DNA of 64,000 bases, from the NCBI RefSeq assembly GCF_014650715.1, contig NZ_BMVM01000012.1:1-64000 (forward strand), in the 5' to 3' direction. This DNA is from Streptomyces bluensis (GTDB lineage Bacteria > Actinomycetota > Actinomycetes > Streptomycetales > Streptomycetaceae). Position numbers and translations under genes: made by a program. A model generated the notes under the pieces. The model saw only the letters and a program-made list of their open reading frames with translations, was not told the DNA's origin and did no database searches. Below are positions 26,433 through 33,634 of this stretch, one piece after another. The first letter of the stretch is position 1. Every line of letters starts with the position of its first letter.

Positions 26433-27487
26433 GCGGCCTCCTCCGTACGGTCGTCGCGGTCGTCGCGGTCGTCGCGGTCCCCACGGTCGTCGCGGTCGTC
26501 GCGTTCCGTCAGATGCAGGAACACCTCGTCCAGCGTCGGCCGCCGCAGCGCGATGTCCTCGGCCTCGATCCCGGACTCCTCAAGGGCCCGTACGACCCCG
26601 GCCAGCGCCGTCATGCGGTCGGTGACCGGGGCGCTGAGCAGGCGGCGGTCGGTGTCGACGGAGACCCCGTTCAGGGGCAACAGGGCGCCGGCCGCGGCCA
26701 GTTGGCCGGCGTCGCGCAGGACGACGTCGATGCGGTCGCCGCCGATGCGGGCCTTGAGGTCGCCGGCCGTCCCCTCGGCGATGACCCGGCCGGCGTCGAC
26801 GACCGAGATGCGGTCGGCGAGCTGGTCGGCCTCCTCCAGGTACTGGGTGGTGAGCAGGACCGTCGTACCGCCGCCGACCAGGGAGCGGACCGAGGCCCAC
26901 ACCTCGGCGCGGCCGCGGGGGTCGAGGCCGGTGGTCGGTTCGTCCAGGAAGAGCACCTCCGGCTCCGTGATCAGGGAGGCGGCGAGGTCCAGGCGGCGCC
27001 GCATGCCGCCGCTGTAGGCGCGGACCGGCCGGCGGCCGGTGTCGGTGAGGTCGAAGCGTTCGAGCAGTTCGTCCGCACGCGCGCGTGCCCGCCGTGCGCC
27101 CAGGTGGTACAGGCGGCCGAACAGCTCCAGGTTCTGCCGGCCGCCGAGTTCCTCGTCGAGCGCCGCGTGCTGGCCGAGCAGACCGATGCGCAGGCGCACG
27201 GCGTACGGCTCCCGCACCACGTCGTGCCCGGCCACCTCGATCCGGCCCGCGTCGGGCCGCAGCAGAGTGGACAGGACCCGGACCAGGGTCGTCTTGCCCG
27301 CGCCGTTCGGGCCGAGCATTCCGTGCACGGTGCCGCGTGCAACCGTCAGGTCGAGCCCGTCGAGGGCCTGTTTACCACCCTTGCTGCCCTTGTCTCCCTT
27401 GCCTCCCTTGCCGCTTGTCCCGCTCTTACCGCCCCTGCCGCCGTAGTTCTTGCGTGCCCCTTCGACGGTGATCGCCGCGTCGGCCAC
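26429..27487 (-). CDS. ABC exporter ATPase (DrrA-like)
   Basis: About 352 residues. Walker A is GPNGAGKTT, the signature is YSGGMRRRLDLA (a DrrA form of LSGGQ), and Walker B is VLFLDEPTTGLD. The DrrA C-terminal motif region LRRPTLDEVFLHLT is present. Two oddities: a Gly/Lys/Ser-rich insert (about residues 17-37) between the first strand and the QALDGLDL segment, and a C-terminal DDR/GDR repeat tail encoded by six 9-bp units (26449-26502). The GTG at 27487 has AAGGGGG 6 nt upstream; the frame extends to TTG 27508. Controlled probably by the PadR gene upstream. Confidence 0.9.
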   Translation of the reverse strand: MADAAITVEGARKNYGGRGGKSGTSGKGGKGDKGSKGGKQALDGLDLTVARGTVHGMLGPNGAGKTTLVRVLSTLLRPDAGRIEVAGHDVVREPYAVRLRIGLLGQHAALDEELGGRQNLELFGRLYHLGARRARARADELLERFDLTDTGRRPVRAYSGGMRRRLDLAASLITEPEVLFLDEPTTGLDPRGRAEVWASVRSLVGGGTTVLLTTQYLEEADQLADRISVVDAGRVIAEGTAGDLKARIGGDRIDVVLRDAGQLAAAGALLPLNGVSVDTDRRLLSAPVTDRMTALAGVVRALEESGIEAEDIALRRPTLDEVFLHLTERDDRDDRGDRDDRDDRDDRTEEAA

Positions 27488-27502
27488 TGAGACCCCCTTA
27501 TT

Positions 27503-27562
27503 AGTCAAACTTGACCACTTGGGGACGATAGTCCCGCGCCGGCGGGTTGGTCAAACTTGATT
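27503..27562. promoter_or_regulatory. Two copies of a TCAAACTTGA operator
   Basis: The near-palindrome TCAAACTTGA occurs at 27505-27514 and at 27551-27560, in the same orientation and 46 bp apart, each with GGTC/AGTC before it. The gap is the only upstream region of the ABC exporter genes. The first copy is just upstream of the ATPase ribosome-binding site and the second abuts the padR stop codon. They are the likely binding sites for the PadR regulator. Confidence 0.65.
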
Positions 27563-28202
27563 AGCGGTCGTCCTCGGGGTGCCGCTCCCCCGTCGCGTAC
27601 GGGTTCTCCTGCCCCTCGGCCAGCACGCCGACGAACGGATCGCCCTCGTCGGCGAAGGTGTAGGCGCCGCCCTCGATGCGCTCGATCAGGCCCCGGGTCC
27701 ACTCGGCCTCGGAGTCGGCCGTGTGGACCCACATGTTCATGATCTCGCCGATGTGGCCGAGCTGTTCGGGGCCCTCCTCGGGCACGTAGTGCTCCAGGAC
27801 CGAGCCCCGCCACTCCTCGATGCGCCGGGTCCGCTCCTTCAGCAGCGCCACCGCCTCGGCCCGCGGCAGGTCGACGACGAAACCGACGGCGGCCGTCTTC
27901 ATGTCGCCCTTCTGGTCATACGTGGTCAGCGCCTCGCGCAGCAGCCGGAAGTACTCCTCGGTGCCCTTCGCCGTGATCTCGTACTCGATACGCGGCGGGC
28001 CGCCCGCGGTGGACGGGGCGATCTCGTGCGCGTGCAGCAGCCCCTGCTTCGCCATCTGCTTCAGGGCGTGGTAGATCGAGCCGGGCTTGGCGTTGGACCA
28101 CTCGTGCGCGCCCCAGTACTCCAGGTCGCCCCGCACCTGGTAGCCGTGGGCCCGCCTGTGCATGCGGACTGCGCCGAGCACGAGGAGACGGATCGCTGAC
28201 AT
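27561..28202 (-). CDS. PadR-family transcriptional regulator
   Basis: 213 residues: an N-terminal PadR winged helix (LLVLGAVRMHRRAHGYQVRGDL ... KPGSIYHALKQMAKQGLL, EYEITAKGTEEYFRLL) and a C-terminal Vir/helical dimerisation region (about 100-185). PadR regulators next to DrrAB-like exporters usually repress them and are released by the exported drug. The gene lies directly upstream of the exporter on the same strand, with paired operator candidates in the 73-bp gap. Confidence 0.9.
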   Translation of the reverse strand: MSAIRLLVLGAVRMHRRAHGYQVRGDLEYWGAHEWSNAKPGSIYHALKQMAKQGLLHAHEIAPSTAGGPPRIEYEITAKGTEEYFRLLREALTTYDQKGDMKTAAVGFVVDLPRAEAVALLKERTRRIEEWRGSVLEHYVPEEGPEQLGHIGEIMNMWVHTADSEAEWTRGLIERIEGGAYTFADEGDPFVGVLAEGQENPYATGERHPEDDR

Positions 28203-28329
28203 GCGGTCCAGGTTAGGGCGCGGCCACCAGCTGCTGTTCCTCGGCCACCAGCTCGAACGCCGTCATGGCTCCCTGGTGGATCGCATGCCTGACCCGCACG
28301 TGCGCGAAGCACCATGGGGCGTGCGACGG

Positions 28330-29790
28330 TCAGAACGGGAAGGTGCTCCGACCGTGCTGCACCGAGATCCACTTCTGGGTGGTGAACGCGTCGATGGTCG
28401 TGTCACCGTTGAGGCGGCCGAGGCCGGAGGACTTCTCGCCGCCGAAGGGGACGAGCGGCTCGTCGTGGACGGTGCCGTCGTTCACGTGGAACATGCCGGT
28501 GTCGATCCGCTTGGCGAAGGAGACGCCCCGCTCGATGTCGCCCGTGTGGACGGCGCCGCTGAGGCCGTACGGGGTGTCGTTGACGATGCGTACGGCGTCC
28601 TCCTCGCCGTCGAACGGGATGAGGAACGCGACCGGGCCGAAGACCTCCTGCCGGAGGAGCGGCGAGTCCATGGGGACGCCCTTGAGGACGGAGGGCTCGA
28701 CCAGGTTGTCGGTGGTCGTGCCGTGCACCAGCGCCGTGGCGCCCTCGGCGATGGCCTGCTCGACGGTGCCCGAAACGGCGTCCGCCTGTGAGGAGTTGAT
28801 GACCGGGCCGATGACCGTCCGCGGGTCGCGCGGGTCGCCTGCCTTCAGGGTCCTGACCTTGGCGACGAACTTCTCGGTGAACTCGTCCTCGATGGAGCGG
28901 TCCACGAGCACGCGGTTGGCGGCCATGCACACCTGGCCCTGGTGGACGTACCGGCTGAAGACCGCCGCGTCGACCGCGTAGTCGATGTCCGCGTCGTCGA
29001 GGACCACCAGCGCGCTGTTGCCGCCGAGTTCGAGGACCGAGCGCTTGAAGTGCGAGGCGCAGACGGTGGCGACGTGGCGGCCGACCTTGTCGGAGCCGGT
29101 GAAGGAGATGACCTTCGGGATCGGGTGCTCGATGAAGGCGTCACCGATCTCCGCGATGTCGGTGATGACGATGTTCAGCAGGCCGGCCGGAAGGCCCGCG
29201 TCCTGAAAGATCTTCGCGATCAGTGTGCCGCCCGTGATCGGCGTGTTCTGGTGCGGCTTGAGGACGACCGCGTTGCCGAGGGCGAGGGCGGGGGCCACGG
29301 ACTTCAGCGACAGCAGGAACGGGAAGTTGAAGGGGCTGATCACGCCCACGACGCCCACCGGCACACGGTAGAGGCGGTTCTCCTTGCCGTCGGTCGGCGA
29401 GGGGATGATGCGGCCCTCGGGACGCAGCGCCAGCTGGATCGACTCGCGCAGGAACTCCTTGGCAAGGTGGAGTTCGAAGCCCGCCTTCAGATGCGTACCG
29501 CCGAGCTCGGCGATGATCACCTCGGTGATCTCCTGCTCACGCTCCTCGATCAGGCGGAGGGCCTTCTCGAAGACGGCGCGGCGCGTGTAGGCGTTGGTGT
29601 CGGCCCAGGCCTTCTGGGCGGCGGCGGCCGCCTTGTAGGCCTCGTCCACCTCGTCGGCCGTGGCTATCGTGATCGACGCGAGCTTCTCGCCGTCGTAGGG
29701 ATTGAAGTCGATGATGTCCCAGGACCCCGTGCCCTGGCGCCACTCACCACCGATGTACTGCTGAGCAAGATCGGTGAAGTAGGAGGACAT
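28330..29790 (-). CDS. Aldehyde dehydrogenase (aromatic aldehyde/vanillin dehydrogenase-like)
   Basis: NAD(P)-dependent oxidation of an aldehyde to the acid; 486 residues. Visible are the cofactor motif VISPFNFPFLLSLKSVAPAL, SFTGSDKVGRHV, the catalytic Glu in VLELGGNSALVVL, and the catalytic Cys in HQGQVCMAANRV. The protein sequence is closest in style to benzaldehyde/vanillin-type dehydrogenases; substrate is not set. The ATG at 29790 has GAGGGATC 5 nt upstream, which decides it over TTG 29802. Upstream lies a small dyad (TCACGAAGTGA) that could be an operator. Confidence 0.92.
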   Translation of the reverse strand: MSSYFTDLAQQYIGGEWRQGTGSWDIIDFNPYDGEKLASITIATADEVDEAYKAAAAAQKAWADTNAYTRRAVFEKALRLIEEREQEITEVIIAELGGTHLKAGFELHLAKEFLRESIQLALRPEGRIIPSPTDGKENRLYRVPVGVVGVISPFNFPFLLSLKSVAPALALGNAVVLKPHQNTPITGGTLIAKIFQDAGLPAGLLNIVITDIAEIGDAFIEHPIPKVISFTGSDKVGRHVATVCASHFKRSVLELGGNSALVVLDDADIDYAVDAAVFSRYVHQGQVCMAANRVLVDRSIEDEFTEKFVAKVRTLKAGDPRDPRTVIGPVINSSQADAVSGTVEQAIAEGATALVHGTTTDNLVEPSVLKGVPMDSPLLRQEVFGPVAFLIPFDGEEDAVRIVNDTPYGLSGAVHTGDIERGVSFAKRIDTGMFHVNDGTVHDEPLVPFGGEKSSGLGRLNGDTTIDAFTTQKWISVQHGRSTFPF

Positions 29791-29929
29791 GTGATCCCTC
29801 AATCCCTTGCGTCACGAAGTGATCACACGTCATCGTACTTGTGTTTCAGGGGAATTGGAGAACAATTCGAGAGGGATTGTGAAGGCTCTCGGCCGCATCT
29901 GAAGACTGCGGGACAGCTTCAGGACGGTT

Positions 29930-30793
29930 TCAGGACAGCTGGAGCAGTCCACGGAGCAGATCGCGGCTCTCCTCCGGCGACGGACTGTCGTGCTGGAGCC
30001 GCCGCAGCGCCGTCTCGTACTGGGCGACGTCCTCGCCCTTGTCCAGGTACAGCGCGCTGGTGAGCTGCTCCAGGTAGACGACGTCGGAGAGGTCGGACTC
30101 GGGGAAACTGAGCACCGTGAAGGCGCCGCTCTCGCCGGAGTGCCCGCCGAAACTGAACGGCATGACCTGGAGCCGTACGTTCGGCCGCTCCGAGATGTCG
30201 ATGAGGTGCTGGAGCTGACCGCGCATCACCTCGCGGTCGCCGTACGGCCGGCGCAGCGCGGCCTCGTCGAGGACGCAGTGGAACTCGGGGGCGTTCTCCG
30301 CGACCAGGTACTTCTGGCGCTCCATGCGCAGGGCCACACGCTTTTCGATCTCGGCGACGCTGCCGTCCTTCATGCCGCGGGCGACGACCGCGTACGCGTA
30401 GGCCTCGGTCTGCAACAGGCCGTGGACGAACTGGACTTCGTAGGACCGGATGAGGTGGGCCGCGCCCTCCAGGCCGACGTAGGTGGGGAACCAGCTGGGG
30501 AGGACGTCCGAGTAGCTGTGCCACCAGCCCGCGACGTTGGCTTCCTTGGCGAGGGAGAGGAGGGATTCGCGCTCCTGCTCGTCCGTGACGCCGTACAGCG
30601 TCAGCAGGTCCTCGACGTCACGCGCCTTGAAGCTCACTCGCCCCAGCTCCATACGGCTGATTTTCGACTCCGACGCCCTGATGGAGTACCCGGCCTTCTC
30701 GCGGGTGATCCCCTGCGCCTCGCGCAACCGCCTGAGATGCGAGCCCAGCAGCATGCGTCTCACCACCGACCCACTTGATTCACCGGCGCCCAC
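29930..30793 (-). CDS. XRE-family regulator with DUF5753 (WhiJ-like)
   Basis: 287 residues: an N-terminal helix-turn-helix (LGSHLRRLREAQGITREKAGYSIRASESKISRMELGR, read in parts) and a C-terminal DUF5753 domain of about 180 residues (WWHSYSDVLPSWFPTYVGLE, IRSYEVQFVHGLLQTEAYA, NVRLQVMPFSFGGHSG). Streptomyces encode dozens of these, usually beside a DUF397 protein and a small ATPase, and the WhiJ system controls development. GTG at 30793 has GGGGAGG about 10 nt upstream. The neighbours at 31102 and 31767 complete that trio. Confidence 0.88.
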   Translation of the reverse strand: MGAGESSGSVVRRMLLGSHLRRLREAQGITREKAGYSIRASESKISRMELGRVSFKARDVEDLLTLYGVTDEQERESLLSLAKEANVAGWWHSYSDVLPSWFPTYVGLEGAAHLIRSYEVQFVHGLLQTEAYAYAVVARGMKDGSVAEIEKRVALRMERQKYLVAENAPEFHCVLDEAALRRPYGDREVMRGQLQHLIDISERPNVRLQVMPFSFGGHSGESGAFTVLSFPESDLSDVVYLEQLTSALYLDKGEDVAQYETALRRLQHDSPSPEESRDLLRGLLQLS

Positions 30794-31101
30794 GTTCGTC
30801 CAGCCTCCCCAAGGTGTCCAGGGGCCGAAGTCTGCCACTAAACCACTTCGATCCGCACTCGTGCGGTTACAGAAAGGGAAAGTCTCAGACCCCGGACCAC
30901 GGAAAAGGATCGGCCAGAGCCCGCCGCGAGGGAAGAAGGCGACGGAAGAACGGCGGGAGAAACAAGCAGGAAGCGGTACTTCCAGGTCCATTTCCGGCGC
31001 GTGCACGTGCATCTGCCCTTGCATCTGCTGTGCGCATCAGAAACCATGGTGCCGCGCCACCGCTGCATCGCAACGACCGCGGACACCCGGGAGTGCCTCG
31101 C
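30794..31101. promoter_or_regulatory. Divergent promoter region of the XRE gene and the ATPase gene
   Basis: 308 bp with no credible gene. It holds the AT-richer stretch near 30835-30880 and, at 30997-31018, one arm of a 22-bp repeat that recurs inverted at 32132-32153. The repeat contains the 10-bp palindrome TGCACGTGCA and follows a second ATGCA word, so it may be an operator for the XRE regulator. Confidence 0.5.
30997..31018 (-). repeat. 22-bp inverted repeat, left copy
   Basis: Minus-strand sequence GGGCAGATGCACGTGCACGC plus GC, identical to 32132-32153 on the plus strand. The match extends to 27 of 28 positions counting an upstream ATGCA. The pair brackets the ATPase and DUF397 genes. 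Confidence 0.75.
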
Positions 31102-31689
31102 ATGGGGATGAATGGATCAACCATGCTCGAACCCTTACGGCAGGGACTTCCTCCGCTCGACCCCTCGACCGTGTCCAACGCCGCGTCCTGCGCCCTGCCC
31201 GCCCGCTACGAAGCGGTGCGCGAGGCACGACAGTTCACCCGCGGCACACTGAACCAGTGGGATGTGGGCGACCGCTTCGACGATGTCTGCCTGGTGGTCT
31301 CCGAACTCGTCACCAACGCGCTGCGGCACGGACTTCCCGCGAACACCCCGCGCACCGTGGGCCAGGAAGCGCCCGTGCGGCTGCACTTGATGCGGTGGAC
31401 CGAGCGGCTGGTGTGCGCGGTGCGGGACCCGAGCCACGAGACACCGGTCGCCCGGGAGACAGAGGACTTCGCCGCGGAGTCGGGGCGCGGCCTGTTCCTT
31501 GTCGACTCCTTCGCCGACAGCTGGGGCTGGCACCCTTCCCCGACCCCTCAACCGGGTGCGAGCAGGGCGGGCTCCAACGGAGCTTCCAACGGGGCTCCCC
31601 ACGGGAGCGCCTTCGGCGGCAAGGTGGTCTGGGCGCTGTTCCGGCTGCGCATGGAGCCACGGGACCCACTGGCGGCCCTGGCCGACTGA
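31102..31689 (+). CDS. ATP-binding protein (GHKL, anti-sigma/serine kinase-like)
   Basis: 195 residues of the HATPase_c_2 type: N-box VVSELVTNALRHG (about residues 64-76), G1-like VRDPSHETP, G2-like GRGLFLVDSFADSWGW. This is the Streptomyces family of RsbW/AbaA-like orphan ATPases usually associated with DUF397 and XRE-DUF5753 genes. A Ser/Gly/Asn-rich insert separates the last motif from the final strand (GGKVVWALFRL). Three in-frame ATGs compete (31102, 31108, 31123); the first is taken because GGGAG lies 9 nt upstream. Confidence 0.82.
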   Translation: MGMNGSTMLEPLRQGLPPLDPSTVSNAASCALPARYEAVREARQFTRGTLNQWDVGDRFDDVCLVVSELVTNALRHGLPANTPRTVGQEAPVRLHLMRWTERLVCAVRDPSHETPVARETEDFAAESGRGLFLVDSFADSWGWHPSPTPQPGASRAGSNGASNGAPHGSAFGGKVVWALFRLRMEPRDPLAALAD

Positions 31690-31690
31690 C

Positions 31691-31720
31691 GAACCGCGGC
31701 GTTCTTCTACGCCGCGGTTC
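31691..31720. terminator. Bidirectional terminator between ATPase and DUF397 genes
   Basis: Perfect 11-bp stem GAACCGCGGCG (31691-31701) and CGCCGCGGTTC (31710-31720) with an 8-base loop, directly after the ATPase stop and between two convergent genes. Confidence 0.75.
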
Positions 31721-31766
31721 TACGCGCGTCACGATGCGCGACCAGGCTGTAACCCCTGGTTACCTC

Positions 31767-32027
31767 TCAGCCGCCGACCAGATGGTCGAACTCGCCGTCC
31801 TTGACGCCGAGAAGCATCGCCTCGATCTCGGCGCGTGTGTAGACGAGCGCGGGCCCGTCGGGGAACCGCGAGTTCCGCACGGCCACGTCACCGCCGGGCA
31901 GGCGGGCGAACTCCACGCAGGAGCCCTGCGAGTTGCTGTGCCGGCTCTTTTGCCAGGCCACCCCGTGCAGCTCCTTCGCTGCCATGCCGTTGTACACGTC
32001 ATCCACGCCGTACACGTCGCGGTCCAC
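31767..32027 (-). CDS. DUF397 domain-containing small protein
   Basis: 86 residues: the DUF397 core is AWQKSRHSNSQGSCVEFARL ... VAVRNSRFPDGPALVYTRAE ... KDGEFDHL. These proteins pair with XRE-DUF5753 regulators (as WhiJ with its DUF397 neighbour), probably as antagonists. GTG at 32027 has GGGGAGCG 5-6 nt upstream and so is preferred over the TTG at 32081. The first 15 residues hold a small duplication, DRDVYGVDDVYNG, absent from the relatives I remember. Confidence 0.83.
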   Translation of the reverse strand: MDRDVYGVDDVYNGMAAKELHGVAWQKSRHSNSQGSCVEFARLPGGDVAVRNSRFPDGPALVYTRAEIEAMLLGVKDGEFDHLVGG

Positions 32028-32365
32028 AGGTCGCTCCCCGGGTGGTGCATGGGCTGATGTGACCCCTGTTGCAGTGGTCAACTGCTCCGGATCATAGCTT
32101 CGTTCACATGCTGATGCATGAGCGAATGCACGGGCAGATGCACGTGCACGCGCGGTGGTCCTGCGGTTACAGCTTCAGCGATCTGAAAATGTTGTCGCCG
32201 CAGTAGGTGTGACGCACGGCAGGGCAATCGTGTTCCCTCCTCGGACAGGTTCACGGGCGGACGGTGTTCTGCCCCTGGGCGCCGGGGGAACGGACTGGAG
32301 GCGCCTGGTAGCTTGCGGCTGTCGTTGCGGCGACGCCTCAGGCCCACATCCGTTGGGAGACTCCA
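32028..32365. promoter_or_regulatory. Divergent region between DUF397 and lipoprotein genes
   Basis: 338 bp without a credible gene. It contains a run of ATGCA/GATGCA words (32108-32150), including the right arm of the 22-bp inverted repeat, and an AT-richer stretch near 32180. It should carry promoters for both flanking genes. Confidence 0.5.
32132..32153 (+). repeat. 22-bp inverted repeat, right copy
   Basis: Plus-strand copy of the 30997-31018 sequence (GGGCAGATGCACGTGCACGC then GC). Read in the direction of the nearest downstream gene, both copies have the same orientation and lie about 205-215 bp before a start codon. Confidence 0.75.
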
Positions 32366-32923
32366 GTGACTACGGCGACTTCTGCGACCACGGTGGCCCT
32401 TCCGCGGCGACGGATGCGTATCGCCGCCGCGGCGGCCGGGCTGGCAGCCGCGCTCGTCCTGACCGCGTGCGGCGGCAACGGCTCCGACGGTGACAACGGC
32501 GGCGACGGCCGCGATGGCGGCGGCTCCGCGGACAAGGAGTCGTCGGCGGCGCCCAGCGCCACCGAGACGTCGGACACGGGTGGCGGCTCCGGGGCCTCCG
32601 GGGCGCAGCCCGAGCTGGCGGGCAGTTGGCTGGCGACGACGGAGGGCAAGGCCGTCGCGCTGATCGTGACGGGCGAGAAGGCCGCGGTCTTCGAGACCGG
32701 CGGGTCCGTCTGCAGCGGCTCGGCCAAGGAGGAGTCGGGCATGCGGATGATCCGCCTCACATGCAAGGGCGGCGACAGCGACCGCACCGTGGGCATGGTC
32801 GACTCCGTGAGCGCCGAGTCCGTCACCGTCACGTGGGAGAGCGGCGTCGGCAAGGAGACGTTCCAGAAGGCACCGGGTGGTCGGCTCCCGACGGAGCTGT
32901 CGACGGCCGGCCTGGACTCCTGA
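32366..32923 (+). CDS. Putative lipoprotein, unknown function
   Basis: 185 residues. The N-terminus has basic residues (RRRMR), a hydrophobic run and the lipobox LVLTAC, so the mature protein should be lipid-anchored on the outer face of the membrane. A Gly/Asp/Ser-rich linker (about 38-85) leads to a small domain beginning GSWLATTEGKAVALIVTG, with two Cys (VCSGS, LTCKG) that could pair. The family was not recognised. GTG start with GGGAGA upstream. Confidence 0.75.
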   Translation: MTTATSATTVALPRRRMRIAAAAAGLAAALVLTACGGNGSDGDNGGDGRDGGGSADKESSAAPSATETSDTGGGSGASGAQPELAGSWLATTEGKAVALIVTGEKAAVFETGGSVCSGSAKEESGMRMIRLTCKGGDSDRTVGMVDSVSAESVTVTWESGVGKETFQKAPGGRLPTELSTAGLDS

Positions 32924-32935
32924 GCCGGGCCGGGC

Positions 32936-33031
32936 ACCACTGCGCCCCTGCACTACTGCGCGACTGCACCACTGCACTACTGCTCCACTGCACCGCCACA
33001 ACACCGCACTACGGCACTACCGCACCACCGT
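32936..33031. repeat. Octanucleotide tandem repeat, 12 units
   Basis: Twelve consecutive 8-bp units of consensus ACYACTGC (for example ACCACTGC, ACTACTGC, GCGACTGC, ACTACCGC) fill the whole gap between the two lipoprotein genes. Units are perfectly phased across 96 bp though not identical. Eight is not a multiple of three, so this is not a coding repeat. Confidence 0.85.
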
Positions 33032-33052
33032 CACGAACCCCGGGGGAACCCC

Positions 33053-33613
33053 ATGCGCACCACGCCCGTAGCCGTCACCGCCGCCCTCGTCGCGGCCCTC
33101 ACGCTGGCCGCCTGCAGCAGCGGGAGCGGCGACGACACCGCGAAGAGCTCCACCGACTCCACGAGCTCCGCGGACTCCGCGAACGGCAAGTCCACCGCGT
33201 GCAAGGCCGACCAGTTCGGCATCGATTTCGGGCCCAGCAGTGCCGCCCCGGCCGCCGGTGACACGGGCACCATCCCGGTCACCCTGACCAACCGCGGCGC
33301 CTCCTGCACCCTGGAGGGCATGCCCGGCGCCGACGTGTACGCCGGCGACACCTCCTGGGCCGTCAGCCCGGACCAGGCCGCGACGGCGACGAAGCTGACC
33401 CTGGCCAAGGACCAAGCGGTGACCTTCACGATCACGTACGTGCGCGGGGTCGCCGGCGATACGAAGAAGGCCGCCGACGTGGACAAGGTGACGTTCACGC
33501 TGCCCGGCGACACCGCTCCGCAGAGCTACAAGTGGCCCGACGCGGAGGTGGCCGTGAAGTCCGGGGACGAGCTGGACATCACGGTGGGGCCGTTCCTGCC
33601 TGCGGGCGACTGA
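33053..33613 (+). CDS. DUF4232-type lipoprotein
   Basis: 186 residues with a classic lipoprotein signal (MRTTPVAVTAALVAALTLAAC, lipobox TLAAC; read as two pieces), a Ser/Thr-rich linker and a DUF4232-like beta domain: TGTIPVTLTNRGASCTLEG with its characteristic Cys, VTFTITYVRG, and FTLPGDTAPQSYKWP. The function of DUF4232 is unknown. It probably follows the preceding lipoprotein gene as a pair across the octamer repeat and converges on the DUF2786 gene. Confidence 0.8.
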   Translation: MRTTPVAVTAALVAALTLAACSSGSGDDTAKSSTDSTSSADSANGKSTACKADQFGIDFGPSSAAPAAGDTGTIPVTLTNRGASCTLEGMPGADVYAGDTSWAVSPDQAATATKLTLAKDQAVTFTITYVRGVAGDTKKAADVDKVTFTLPGDTAPQSYKWPDAEVAVKSGDELDITVGPFLPAGD

Positions 33614-33634
33614 GGCAGGCGGCGGGGGCCGCGT

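Noticed and set aside
29815..29880. A defined operator and promoter for the aldehyde dehydrogenase
   Set aside because: Small dyads (TCACGAAGTGA, GTGATCAC) and AT-rich words exist, but no consistent -35/-10 pair could be placed.
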